NCBI GenBank assembly: GCA_007922225.1
Contig: ML679989.1
Span: forward strand, 22,420,838 to 22,484,837
Direction of reading: 5' to 3'
Source of the DNA: Emydura subglobosa
Lineage: Eukaryota > Chordata > Testudines > Chelidae
DNA: 64,000 nt
Position 1 is the first letter of the stretch. The number at the start of each line of letters is the position of its first letter. The position numbers were made by a program, and so were the translations under genes. The notes under the pieces were generated by a model. That model was not told the DNA's origin. It searched no databases and was given only the letters and a program-made list of their open reading frames with translations. Shown piece by piece: positions 1-10,442 of the stretch.

Positions 1-107
1 TGGGATGATTTAGTTGGGGTTGGTCCTGCTTTGAGCAAGGAATTGGACTAGATGAGCTCCTGAGGTCCCTTCCGACCCTAGTCTTCTATGATTCTATGAT
101 TCTCAGC
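1..107 (+). mobile_element. CR1 LINE, 3' end fragment
   Basis: The stretch reads as the last ~100 nt of a CR1 element on the plus strand: the 'ggttggtcctgctttgagca' segment, a 'gaggtcccttccgaccct' segment, and the terminal tail attctatgattctatgatt. CR1 copies are usually 5'-truncated and carry this octamer-type 3' tail. The element continues beyond the left edge of the window. Confidence 0.93.
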
Positions 108-1470
108 TGTAAAACAAAGGACTGAGAGCCATCCAAGCACTGGATCTACACCAGAGGAACTGTACAAGCCTGCAAACTCCACAGTTCTGCTGAGAATCTG
201 ATATATATAGACTTTGAAGTCCTTTAGTTTAATTATTTAACATCTATCCTTATCTGTTTCTTTCCTTTGTAATAAACCATTAGTTTTAGTTACTAAAGGA
301 TTGGCTGGCAGCATGGTATTTTGAGTAAGATCCAAACTCATATTGATCTGGCAGTGTGCCTGACCATTTGGGGATCAGGAGAACATTTTTTGTAAAGGAA
401 ACAAATTTTTAATAACCTATATCTTTACTGGACCTAGTTGCTAATTGAGGTCAGAGACTGAAATGCAATAAAGCGGGCTGTGTAGCTACTGGTTTTTAGC
501 TTCTTGAGAACCAGTGGGGGGGATCAGAAGCACTTTTTGAGACTGGTTGGTGAATCTAATGAAAGTTTGGGAGAATCAGCTCTCCTTTTTGCAGCCTACC
601 CTAACCTTGGCATGTTGAGGTGAACTACTCTAAGCACAGACCAGTTAAAGATGGTATCCTTTGTAAAAATATAGAACTTGGAAAGTATCTGAGTATCTTG
701 GAAAGTGTTTGAAGAAGAGGCCCTAAATATTAAGGATGGTTCCAAGTGGTTTTAATGAAGAAATACATTCTCAAACAGTCAGAGAAAGGCTAATAAGTAA
801 ACTATAAAAGGGTGAGCTTTAGTGTTTGTCATTAGTACCTGCCTTACTAAGTTGGAGTCAGCTAACTTGGTGTTAGTTGGCTCTAGTCCTGGCTCTGGTC
901 CTTTTGTATTTGATCACTACTTATACATGTTTATTATTGGATGGCTGCAGTAATTGCTTGTTATTTAGGTTTCTATACACGTTCAGAGCAATTGTATAAA
1001 CATCATTTGGCCTTTGGATTTAATAAAGGAATTTGACTTAGTGTCTGGGCATACATTTGTATTACTAATAGCTATAACATTCATTCCAGCCATGTGGAAA
1101 CAGAAAGAAATATTTCAACTCAGAAATGCTGCCACAGTGTTTCATAGGAGCTGAAGTGCTAGTGGCTCATGCTCCCACTGCTCATTGCAGACTGGGTTGT
1201 GGTGAGACTACATTTCCCAGGATGCAACCCAATTTCATTTCTTGGAAGAAGGATGTGGTTCGTCATTGGATTTTCATTATTGAAGATGAAAAAAACATCC
1301 CTACAAAAGAAGCAGGAAGCTCAACTCCAAGTGAGAGTGAGAAACCACCCATAACCCCAAAATGTGCTCTCTTCCTCCAGGATTAGACAATAAACCAGAG
1401 CAGGGGAGCATCCAGAACCAACCAGCTGGTGCTCTGAAACAACTCACAATCTTGGAATTTCAATGCTTGG
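108..1470. other. No gene seen; AT-rich, probably decayed retroelement
   Basis: No open frame here looks like a protein. The stretch is AT-rich, with AATAAA-like hexamers near 271 and 1020 and a run resembling interspersed-repeat sequence (the AATAAACC region near 270 and the 'ttggctggcagcatgg' run near 301). I cannot assign it to a family. Confidence 0.4.
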
Positions 1471-1474
1471 AACG

Positions 1475-1660
1475 TCAAAATTCTTGGGAAACCTTAAATC
1501 TCCTGACAGTTTTTCTAAGGGCCTCCTTGACCTCTCTGTTTCTCAGGCTGTAGATGAGGGGGTTAGTTATGGGAATGAGGACTGTGTAGAACACAGAGAA
1601 TAGTTTGTGTAAGTCTCACAGCATGTTTGCATTTGGGAGCTGTTACCAGATTTGCCCGTC
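1475..1660 (-). pseudogene. Olfactory receptor C-terminal fragment
   Basis: Read on the minus strand, this gives the last ~55 codons of a class II olfactory receptor: the TM7 stretch [20 protein letters not shown] followed by [10 protein letters not shown] and a TGA stop at 1475-1477. The TM7 motif (NPLIY) and the cytoplasmic tail are well preserved. A stop (TGA) lies just before 'DLHKLFS', where ORs usually have a charged residue, and the similarity fades above about 1655. TM1 to TM6 are absent. The break lies near the LTR-like repeat that starts around 1711, so insertion of that element or an older deletion may have removed the rest. It cannot make a receptor. Confidence 0.88.
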
Positions 1661-1908
1661 ACCTTGAGGTATACTCATTTATTAGGGTTACCTTCCTGGA
1701 AGGGGGGAGTGTGATATTAGGGGTGTGATACTATTAATGTACTGCTTGTGTTACTTGTGTGTTCATATGCCTACAAGTCCCCTCCCAAAGGAGCTATCCT
1801 GCAGAACCTAAGGTTTTCAGGGCTGGGTTCTTCCAGCCCCACATTCAAATAAACCCCCCACAGATACACACACACATTCCCGATTAACCAAGTGCATCTG
1901 AGAGGATT

Positions 1909-2149
1909 GGGCTATCAGCATTGTCAGCTGATCCCTTATATGTCCCTAAATTCAGCAGGCTGGGTGACACAGCACTTTCAGTCGCCACCCTTATATGCCC
2001 CTTTGCAACACACCAGAATACAGAACACTTCTTGAGCAGGCTGGGTGCAAACAGCACTTTCAGCTGCCACCCTTATTTGCCCCTAGACTCCATAGGCTAG
2101 GCAGAGCAGCACTTCTCAGCTGTCCCCTTCATATGGCCCCTTGCACCAC
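1909..2149 (+). repeat. Diverged tandem repeat, about four units of 57-83 bp
   Basis: Successive units share 'gcaggctgggtg', 'acagcactttcag' and 'ccacccttatatgcccct'. Units begin near 1909, 1952, 2036 and 2094, and each is partly diverged. Direct repeats like this are common in the U3 part of LTRs, which fits the LTR-like call for the surrounding sequence. Confidence 0.7.
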
Positions 2150-2288
2150 AATTGTTCTAGCAATAACCCCCTTGATGAGCAAACCCCATAGGATTTTTGG
2201 GCACTCCAGGGATCTTTGGCTTAGGTAAAAAAAGCGTTGCTGCAGAGGAAGATAGGGACCGAGAACACAAAGAGGAAATGCAGTTTGG

Positions 2289-2309
2289 AGAGAGAGAGAG
2301 AGAGAGAAA
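2289..2309 (+). repeat. (GA)n microsatellite
   Basis: This is an uninterrupted GA dinucleotide run. A second shorter one lies near 2493-2507. Confidence 0.9.
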
Positions 2310-3409
2310 GTGGCAACCAGCTTGATTATAAGTTATTTTATTGCTAGATATATAAAACTTATGATACTCATAGTAATACCATACAAGGGAGAAAAACAAT
2401 CAAACACTTACAATACTACACAATTACAGTTAGGGTATTGGAGAAAGTTAGTCCAGGTTTGATTATAAAATTAGAAAGTTATACCTGGACTAAAAGAGAG
2501 AGAGAGAATAGTGTTGGGGGAAGAGGAAATGGGGGGTCTCACCACTCCGTATAACTCAAAGATTCCCAGTAGACAGACTGCTCAGCTTAGGGTCTGGAGC
2601 GCTTGAGACAGGTAGAGCCCCCAACATGTTCAGTCAGGGAGAGGGGAAGTTCCAGTGGGACTGATGCAGAATTTGGATCCAAGCATCAGAACAGGGGTTT
2701 AAACTTTGGTAGGGGTTTTTGTAGACGCCAGGTTAGTTTATGGAATAAACAATGTCTCAAGGACGTATACCAGAGTGGTTTTCTTTATGTTGGACAAAAG
2801 AGGCTGATCATTCCTGGTTATGGGCAGTTTTCCTAATTGAGATGCCTCCTTTTTACATCTTTGATGTAGATGAGGCATGGGGAGTTGTATCACTCTTGAT
2901 GGGAGGGTTTTAGTTGCTTCCACTGCCTTTTCATATTGAGATGCCTTTGGTTTCTGGTTCAAGCAGCCTTTGGTTTCTGGTTCAAGCAGGGGCTGGGGGG
3001 TATTCAGGTGAGCAGGAGAGAGAGTCGGAGTTTTGTGCCCTGGTTCCGCAAGAACACAGAGCTGCTAGGTAACGAAACCCAGAAGTCTTACCTGCAGCTG
3101 CAAACACCCCAAACTGCCCTCTGGTCAGAATCCTTCCTGCCATAGTAGGCTACCCCCAGCTCTTACGGGCTGGAGCAATTCACCCAGTCAAAGGGTTTTC
3201 CCTCACTCACTCCCTGAAATGTCACTTCAGCCTCCTGAGCTTGCCTCTTACTTTAGATCCTTCCAGCTCTTTATTGCAAATTGCCAATATAGCTAAAGTA
3301 GTGCAACGTCTACATGTAGACAAACCTTTACATATTGATGTCTCACACCAGACGTGAAGGGGACAGACAATGGGAGATCTGACAACAAAGACAACAGAAA
3401 GAGACATTT

Positions 3410-3690
3410 TTAGCTTTGTTTAGTTTGTATTGATCTAGGCTTTTGGTAACAGAGACAGAGTTATTGGTGTCTCCTAGATAAGGATAAAACAGAAGAAGGA
3501 GTTGGTGGAAAACATCCCCTGGGCGTGGGGGGAATTCTCAGGATACTAGTTTGGCTATAAATGTACAGGCTGGGTTTTCCAATAAGAGATGATGTTAGGC
3601 ACCTAAATCCCACAGCCAGTGAATGGGAGTTGTGCACCTAACACCCTTAAGGTGCCATTGTCAATGATAAGTGGACATGGTGGAGCAGAT
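3410..3690. other. No gene; weak MITE-like segment at 3590-3655
   Basis: The only structure I see is an imperfect inverted segment, 'ttaggcacctaaatcccaca' against 'gggagttgtgcacctaacac', of the palindromic MITE type found many times in this window. Confidence 0.4.
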
Positions 3691-3778
3691 CTCCAGACTA
3701 AGACTCTGGACAGCTGGTTTCTGTAATATTCTCTTCCTCTTGCCCACTGAGCAACTCTGGGCAGGTAACTGCACCTTA
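3690..3778 (+). repeat. MIR/CORE-SINE fragment
   Basis: It carries a degraded version of the MIR core (compare 'gaccttgggcaagtcactt' with 'gagcaactctgggcaggtaa' here). It stops exactly where a CR1 3' tail begins at 3779, so the CR1 inserted into or next to it. Confidence 0.45.
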
Positions 3779-4690
3779 GAATCATAGAATCATAGCTCGT
3801 CGGTCCCCAGAATCATAGAATCATAAAATCATAGCTCGTCAGTCTCCAGTCTATAGCTGTGCATGGGATTCTTCCTTCCTAAGTGGAGGACTCTGCACTT
3901 TTCTTTGTTGAACCTCATTAGATTTCTTTTGGTCCAATCCTCCAGTTTGTTTAGGTCACTCTGTATCCTATTCCTACCTTCCAGGGTATCTACCACTCCC
4001 CGCAGCTTAGTGTCATCCGCAAACTTACAATCTACCCCATCCTCCAGATCATTAATAAAGATGTTAAACAAAACCAGCCCCAGGACCAACCCCTGGGGCA
4101 CTCCGCTTGTGACCGGTTGCCAGCTAGACAGGGAGCCATTGATCACTACTCGTTCAGCCCTATGCTCTAGCCACTTCTCTATCCATTTTATAGTCCATTC
4201 ATCCAACCCATACTTCTTTAACTTGCTGATAAGAATACTGTGAGAGACAATATCAAAAGCTTTGCTAAAGTCAAGGTATATCACATCCACGGCCTTCCCT
4301 ACATCCACAGAGCCAGTCACCTCTACATAGAAAGCAATCAGATTGGTCAGGCATGACTTTCCCTCGGTGAATCCGTGTTAACTGTTCCTGATCACCTTCC
4401 TCTCTTCCAAGTGCCTTAAAATGGATTCCTTAAGGACCTGCTCCATGATTTTTCCAGGGATTGAGGTGAGGCTGACCGGTCTGTAGTTCCCTGGATCCTC
4501 TTTCCTCTCTTTTTTGAAGATGGGCACTAGATTTGCTTTTTTCCAGTCCTCAGGGACCTCCCCCTGTTGCCACGAGCTTTCAAAGATAATAGCCAATGGC
4601 TCTGAAATCACCTCAGCCAACTCCCTCAGCACCCTCGGGTGCATTGCATCCAGCCCCATGGACTTGTGTATGTCCAATCCTTCTAAATTT
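3779..4690 (-). mobile_element. CR1 LINE fragment with part of the reverse transcriptase
   Basis: On the minus strand it encodes the middle of the CR1 ORF2 reverse transcriptase in two blocks. The block at 4378-4677 carries 'LVPIFKK', 'NYRPVSLTS' and 'ILRHLEERKVI'. The block at 3829-4320 carries '[10 protein letters not shown]', 'TSGVPQG' and the catalytic FADD box (codons at 4012-4023), ending at 'HSYRLETD'. The two blocks are in different frames. The sequence then jumps straight to a doubled CR1 tail (tcatagaatcatag twice at 3779-3835), so the C-terminal part of ORF2 and most of the 3' UTR are deleted. It is non-functional. Confidence 0.93.
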
Positions 4691-4861
4691 ATAGAGGGGA
4701 TAAATGAGGGAAACTGAGGTGAGGGGCTCCCGTGAGTCCTTCAAGTGGATCCAGTTCTAATGATGTAAAGGTGCTCTTGACAGTGTAGTGCATTCCCACA
4801 CGGAAAAGGGAACAAGTGAAATATTGGCAAGCTGTGTCCGCAATAGACATTGCAGGGAGGA

Positions 4862-4990
4862 CTGGCAGAGATCTTAGTAGGTCATCTAGTCCATGCCCTG
4901 TACTCAAGGCAGGACTAACTATTGACGAGACCATCCCTGATGAGTCACCCATGAGTGAAACTAGGCCCCGTCTTTCATAAAGCACGTCCT
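4862..4990 (-). mobile_element. Old CR1 3' UTR fragment
   Basis: It matches the CR1 3' region in reverse orientation: 'taggtcatctagtccatgcc' and 'caaggcaggactaac'. The terminal tail is not recognisable and it looks more diverged than the other copies. Confidence 0.65.
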
Positions 4991-5575
4991 CCAGGATTGG
5001 AGGCAGAGTGGCTGTCTTTCTCCTGTGATAGATGGAGTCAGTCTTTTGTTTTTATTCCCGATGGGACCGTCCGCTCGCTGTCATGCTGTTCTTTCCACTC
5101 CCATGGGGTTTGATTTGTATAGTTTCTTTGATGGCTTTCCATTGGTGGTCTGGGTTGGTGCAAAGGTAGGGCAAAGGTAGGGCAAAGGTTGAGCAATACC
5201 TTGCATTATAGGCTAGCTAGGGAGGGATGACACCTCCCTCCTGCTTAAATGGGCCATCAACGAGACACACTATTCCCTGCTGACTAACCCTTATTCCAAG
5301 ACCATAAGGGCAACATTTTTAGTATAGTTACATTATTCCCTAAATATTACCAAGATGTACATCTCACAGTGATTATGAGGAGCGATACGTTACGTGCTTT
5401 CAGTAGACACCTTGGAAGCTACCCTTGGATAAACACTATGCAAGTGAGGTATTGGGTGTAGTGAGTTTGTCAGGTCTAAGACAGGAGTTGATTGTGAACA
5501 ATGAGCTCTTTGTGAGCTAGCCCCGACCCTGGTGTGGAGACAGTGAACCCATCCCTCCCTGAGGCTGGAGGGTGG
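4991..5575. other. No gene seen
   Basis: This is mixed-composition sequence with a short direct repeat, 'aaggtagggc' twice near 5163-5185. No frame resembles a protein and I recognise no repeat family. Confidence 0.4.
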
Positions 5576-5639
5576 GATAAGAGGGGGAAGGGACTGCAGA
5601 GAGGGGAGACAGACACAGCCAGCTGTGGCCACCGGCAAC

Positions 5640-5820
5640 TCCACATGGCTCCCTGTACACCAAGCCCCCCCGCCCGTACAAGATCCCAGCCATAGACCCC
5701 CCCCAACTAATACCTTCACACCCCACCACCCAACTCTCTTCCACAGACCCCCCCAAAAAACTCTCCCCCAGACAACACCCAACCATAGACTCCCATATAA
5801 CCAGCTCCCCTCCACCCTCC
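5640..5820 (+). repeat. C-rich low-complexity tract
   Basis: The tract consists of repeated C runs (ccccccc blocks near 5665, 5697 and 5748) separated by A-rich spacers of about 20-45 nt, which looks like a decayed minisatellite. The minus strand is correspondingly G-rich. Frames across it are open only because of the composition. Confidence 0.7.
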
Positions 5821-6530
5821 TCATAGAATCATAGAAGATGAGGGTTGGAAGGGACCTCAGGAGGTCATCTAGTCCAGTGGTTCTCAAATGGTGTTCCGTG
5901 AAGAAGCTGTACTGCGCCGCCGAATGTTAAAAAAATCTGGTGCCACCGAATAGCTGTTCCCGCGCCGCCGATCAGCTGTTCGTGCGCCGCCTAGCAGTTG
6001 ATGTTGCCGCCAAACAGCTGCTTGCACGCCGCCGAACAGCTGATGGGGCCGCTGAAAACGGCCCTGAGAGCGCGCTGCCGAATCAAGCAAACACCGCGCC
6101 ACCAAAAAGAGGAAGATTTCCTGGACTTTTCGGCGGACGGTATGACGTGGGCGGGCAAGGGTTCCGAGGGTATGGCATGGGTGTGCAAGGGTTCCGTGGG
6201 AGGAAAGAAATCGAGAAACACCGATCTAGTGCAACCCCCTGCTCAAAGCAGGACCAACCCCGACTAAATCATCCCAGCCAGGGCTTTGTCAAGCCTCAGA
6301 TTAAAAAGCTCTAAAGATGGAGATTCCACCACCTCCCTAGGTAACCCATTCCAGTGCTTCACCCCCCTCCCAGTGAAAAAGCTTTTCCTAATATCCAACC
6401 TAGACCTCCCCTCCTGCAACTGAGACTATTGCTCCTTCTTCTGTGATCTGCCACCACTGAGAACAGCCTAGCTCCATCCTTCCTGGAACCCCCTTTCTGG
6501 CAGTTGAAAGTCGCTATCAAATCCCCCAGT
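5821..6530 (-). mobile_element. CR1 LINE 3' region, split by a hAT insertion
   Basis: It starts with the reversed CR1 tail 'tcatagaatcatagaagatg' and 'agggttggaagggacctcag'. It is interrupted at 5875-6223 by a MITE, and resumes with 'caaccccctgctcaaagcag' and the usual CR1 3' ORF2/UTR sequence ('gtaacccattccagtgcttc') to about 6530. When the insert is removed the CR1 sequence is continuous. Confidence 0.93.
5875..6223. mobile_element. Non-autonomous hAT (Charlie-like) MITE
   Basis: This 349-bp insert lies inside a CR1. The left end is cagtggttctcaaatgg; the right end, reversed, is cggtgtttctcgatttc, which gives imperfect terminal inverted repeats of the hAT CAGNGGTTCTC type. It is flanked by an 8-bp target-site duplication: atctagtc (5867-5874) and atctagtg (6224-6231), with one mismatch. 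Eight-base duplications are typical of hAT elements. The interior is rich in 'gccgccgaacagctg'-type repeats and has no transposase. Confidence 0.88.
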
Positions 6531-7614
6531 CACTTGAGCTAAAGGAAATCACATTATGCTGGCAGCAGGACTGACTCTTTAGTCTTTCTGAATCTGCACA
6601 ATTGTGGTTCTCCAACAAACCCCTGTGCACAAACTCACAATTCAAACACATGCTCCTGATATTACTTTATGGGAGGCAAAGCCAGACATTTGTTTTGTTA
6701 TAGCTTCATATTTTAATGTCCTAAAGTAAAAATGAATTATTTAGATGGTGTGATCCGTCTGTGCCTAGGGTTGCCTCCTGAAAATGCCCAGGTCAGGACA
6801 GGCTGTGAAGGGATTCAGAGGGATTCAGAGGGGAAGGGATTCAGTCCTGGGAAAGTTGATCTACCAGGCTCGCTATGGGTGGCAGAGGCAGCATATCACA
6901 ATTAATTGTCCTTGGTGTTTTCAGAGAAGCTCTCATCTGAACTATTGTCCGTCTTCCTGGGTAGTTTCCTGAACACTTGACTGTTGAATTAACCCGATAT
7001 GTGCATAAAAAAAATCTTTTCACTATTCAGACAAACGTACAGTATTCCTAGAGTGTACCCACAGAGATCGCTTTAGCACTTATTTTATTCAACAGTAAAG
7101 CCAGGAGGCTACAGGCATGTAGCCTGTGCAACATACTAAAAAAGTTGATACCCAGAATGTGGGCAGGAGGAGAGAGAGACGTCGCCCATGAAAGGTGACA
7201 AGATGAAGGCTACTGGTGATGAGGAGGAAGGTGATGGTGCTGAGGAAGATAATGGCTAACATTTGTGGTTGTTCTGGAAGGAACGGAGTGAGTCAATGGA
7301 CATTCTGTAGTATCTCTATCTGCCGTGCTGGGTTAGAGTGTTGGTGCAATAAATTAATGAACTATTACAAATACAGAAGGTTTCCGACAGTGTGAGTGTT
7401 GCAACTGTGCCCATCGGGGTCCCAACTGAACAGTAATTTTAATAATACTGGGCCTGACCTAGAGAGAAGAACCTGTCAATACCTCAGGGTGATAACTGAC
7501 AATTCTTAAGTAATGAATATAATTGCCATACAATTCATAGATCGGGCTACTACAGGCAACTCCAAATCCATCACAAGAATATAAAAAAAAAATCAATCCC
7601 ACCTCCCCCAGTTT
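6531..7614. other. No gene seen
   Basis: This intergenic stretch holds short open frames only, none protein-like. It has a tandem 'gggattcagag' run near 6810-6842. It is the 3' flank of the OR pseudogene at 7615-8503. Confidence 0.4.
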
Positions 7615-8503
7615 TCAAACCAATATTTTTCTGGCCATTACCCATCTCAGGGCTTCCTTCACCTCCTTATTCCTCAGGCTGTAGATCAAAGGGTTGAGCA
7701 TTGGAGACACCACGGTGTAGAACAGGGAAAGCAGTTTATCCGTGTTGAGTGAGTAGCTGGATTTGGGCCTTAGATACGTCACGATGGCAGACCCATAAAA
7801 CAAGGTCACCACAATGAGGTGGGAGGAGCAGGTGGAGAAGGTTTTGCTCCGGCCCACGGCGGACGCAATGCTGAGGATAGCCTGGAGGTTATGGACGTAG
7901 GACACAAGGATGAGCAGGAAGGGCACCATGACGAAGGTGACAGCGATGGTGTACACAGTTATTTCATTCTTGTAGGTATCTGTGCAGGCCAGCTTCAGCA
8001 GTGGGGACAGGTCACAGAAGAAGTGGTTGATCCTGTTTGGCCCACAGTAGGGCAAAGTGAATATGAAAGTTGTCTGCCTGACGCCCACCAGCAGCCCGAT
8101 GAGCCAGCACAGCACTGAGAGCTGGAGACACACAGCTCTGCTTATCATGGCCGTGTAGTGTTGAGGGTGACATATGGCCACGTAACGGTCGTAGGACATG
8201 GCGGTGTGATCCCCAAGAAGGAGAAGAAATACATCTGTGTGGCACAGCCCAGGAAGGAGATGCTCTTGTCCTTGGAGAGAAAGTTCACCAGCATCTTGGG
8301 GATGGTGGACAAGGTGTAACCGATTTCCAGAAAGTAGTGAAGGACAGAGTCCACTACCGTGAGCGTGATGATGAGCATATTCCCCGCTATGGTAAGGAGG
8401 TACATCAGAATCACCAGGAAAAAAAGGGAAACATGGAGTACCAGGGATTCGAGAAAGACACAAAGAAGAACTGTGTCACCACTGTGTGGTTCCTGCTAGC
8501 CAT
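7615..8503 (-). pseudogene. Class II olfactory receptor pseudogene
   Basis: This is a near full-length OR coding exon (G-protein-coupled odorant receptor of olfactory neurons) on the minus strand. The ATG is at 8501-8503, just downstream of a plausible splice acceptor, and a stop lies at 7615-7617. The N-terminus reads [17 protein letters not shown]. The conserved [25 protein letters not shown] and [16 protein letters not shown] motifs are all visible. Three lesions break it. A frameshift lies near 8420 in a homopolymer. About 30 nt are missing in frame near 8340, removing the usual PMYFFLGNLS segment after TM1. About 14 nt are missing near 8210 in TM3, with a frame change just before MSYDRY. 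The three blocks therefore lie in three frames. The homopolymer shift could be a sequencing error, but the two deletions could not. Confidence 0.95.
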
Positions 8504-8679
8504 GGCCTATGGCTGTTTCCTATTTGTGGAGACAATAAAATTCTTCATGAACTGGGTTAGTTGAGTGAATGCTATAAGAAATACATAGATATTATCTCTG
8601 ACACAGCAATTTTCGGTGGTGCATCCATTTGTAAGAAATCTGGTTGTTGATGTGCAGTGCCAGTAAGAACCCACAGACA

Positions 8680-9102
8680 TGGAGCACAAGATTAATGAGG
8701 AGAGGCTGAGGGAACTAGGCTTGTTTAGTCTGCAGTTGAGAAGAATGAGGGGGATTTGACAATATCCTTTAACTACCTGAAAGGGGGTTGCAGGGAGGAT
8801 GGAGCTATGCTGTTCTCAGTGGTGGCAGATGACATAACAAGGAGCAACGGTCTCAAGTTGCAGTGGGTGAGGTCTAGATTGGACATTAGGAAAAAGTTTT
8901 TCACTAGAAGGGTGGTGAAGCACTGGAATTGGTTACCTAAGGAGGTGGTGGAATCTCCATCTTTAGAGGTTTTTCAGCTGCGGCTTGACAAAGCCCTGGC
9001 TGGGATGATATAGCTGAAGTTAGTCCTGCTTTGAGCAGGGGGTTTTGACTAGATACCTCCTGAGCTCCCTTCCAACTCTGATCTTCTATGATTCTATGAT
9101 CT
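8680..9102 (+). mobile_element. CR1 LINE, C-terminal ORF2 and 3' UTR
   Basis: Plus-strand sequence encodes the end of CR1 ORF2 ('[20 protein letters not shown]' region at 8860-8930) and continues through 'tagtcctgctttgagcaggg' to the tail ttctatgattctatgat at about 9085-9101. It is 5'-truncated and lies between two OR pseudogenes. Confidence 0.93.
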
Positions 9103-9384
9103 AATGCCTTTAGCCTTCTTTGACACTAATAGTCAATGTGCGAACCCCTAGAACTAAGTGCAGCAGCAGCAAATCTCAGCTCTGTGTTACCCACGTCATC
9201 TCACCAGCTCTCTCAGTACCGCAGGGAAGAGGATGCCGCTCTTAGAGTACAATCTTCAGTTCCTAAGGCGTAGCACCTTGTCTCACTGAAAGTGAATGGG
9301 GCTTTGGTCCCTAAATCACTTTTGAAATTTGCTTGTGGTTTTCAAAATGTGACCCTTAGATCAAGGACTCCTGGCATATCTATT
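9103..9384. other. Short spacer, no gene
   Basis: This is intergenic DNA between a CR1 tail and the OR pseudogene 3' end. It includes a MITE-like 'ggtccctaaatcacttttga' segment. Confidence 0.35.
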
Positions 9385-10362
9385 TTATTTTAACTTAAGG
9401 CACCTGGTCAGCTTCCATTGTCCTAACATGAATTTCCTGAAAGCTTTCCTCAGGCCCCCCTTCACGTCTTTGTTTCTCAGGGTGTAGATGAGGGGATTGA
9501 TCAGGGGAGTCGGGACCGTGTAGACAACAGAGAGAACTTTCTTGAAGTCCCTCAGCATGTGTGCTGTAGGGAACATGTAAGCAATTAGCAGAGTTCCATA
9601 ATAAATGGACACCACGATGGGGTGGGAGGAGCAGGTGGAAAAGGCCTTTTGCTGCCCAGTGGTGGAAGGGATTCTTAGGATGGTGGCGATGATGGAGATG
9701 TAGGACATCACGGTCAGTAGGAATGGGACCAGTAAAAAAGAGAAGCTGAGTGTGAGAGACAACATTCCCATCAGCTTAGGATCATTGCAGGAGAGTTTTA
9801 TAAGGGGGATAAAATCGCAAAATAAATGGTCAAAGCTCTTGGGGCCACAGAAATTTAACTGTGATATCAACAACGCTCTTATGCTACTAGCTAGGAAGCC
9901 ATCTACCCAAGAGCCAGCTGTGAGTTGCAGACAAGCCCTGCCACTCATACGGACTGCATAGTGAAGTGGTTTGACTATGGCTAAATACTGAATGTAAGAC
10001 ATCACCGATAGGAGCAGGCATTCTGTGCCTACCAGAGAACTAAAGAAATAATATTGTGTGATACACCCACTGACTGAGATGGTTCTGTCCCCAGTGAGAA
10101 GACTGGCCAGCATTCTGGGCAGGATGGTGAAGCTGTAGCAGGTCTCCAAGCAGGACAAGTTCCTCAGGAAGAAGTACATGGGGGTGTGAAGATGCTGATC
10201 AGTCACAACTAGCACCATGATGAGGATCTTCCCAGCCATGATTGCGATGTAGATCACTAGAAAAAGCAGGAAGAGAAGGATTTGCAGTTCAAGGACAGTC
10301 CCGAATCACAGGAGGATGAATTCTGTGAAGGACGTTTGATTTCCCTGTTCTGGGGCCCCAAT
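9385..10362 (-). pseudogene. Class II olfactory receptor pseudogene, nearly full length
   Basis: An open frame of 290 codons (9385-10257) holds TM1 to TM7 of an odorant receptor: HLHTPMYFFLRNLSCLETC, DRTISVSGCITQ, KAFSTCSSHPIVV and PLINPLIYTLRNKDVK. Upstream, in the same frame, is the N-terminus (GNQTSFTEFILL). Three changes damage it. A TGA at 10306-10308 replaces the conserved Gly of ILLG. The codon at the expected start (10360-10362) is ATT, judged by the position of the ATG in the related copy at 22944-23905; both lie 9 nt after a splice acceptor. The G-protein-coupling DRY motif reads MSYIQYLAI instead of MSYDRYLAI. The last point suggests relaxed selection and not a single recent error. 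It shares the SCLETC and LTGDRTISVSGC signature with the 22.9 kb copy, so the two are paralogues. Confidence 0.94.
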
Positions 10363-10442
10363 GGAGTGTGTCTACAGGAAAGAAATTCACACTGACATAA
10401 ATAAACAACATTCACTCCAAAATATGTCAACCTTATTTTCAT

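Larger units (their letters stand above)
1711..3408. repeat. LTR-like interspersed repeat (possible solo LTR)
   Basis: There is no coding content. The stretch begins with 'tgtgatattaggggtgtga' and contains a set of tandem subrepeats (1909-2149), a GA microsatellite and an AT-rich AATAAA/TATA-like section (2330-2480) of the sort found in retroviral LTRs. The approximate right end is near 'agaaagagaca' (3403). I found no primer-binding site, target-site duplication or second copy in the window, so the LTR call is an inference and both boundaries are soft. Confidence 0.35.

Noticed and set aside
3863..4243. 126-codon open frame on plus
   Set aside because: Antisense shadow of the CR1 reverse transcriptase encoded on minus.
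5390..5887. 165-codon open frame on minus over the C-rich tract
   Set aside because: Low-complexity Gly/Trp-rich translation of a C-run minisatellite that runs into a CR1 tail; not a protein.
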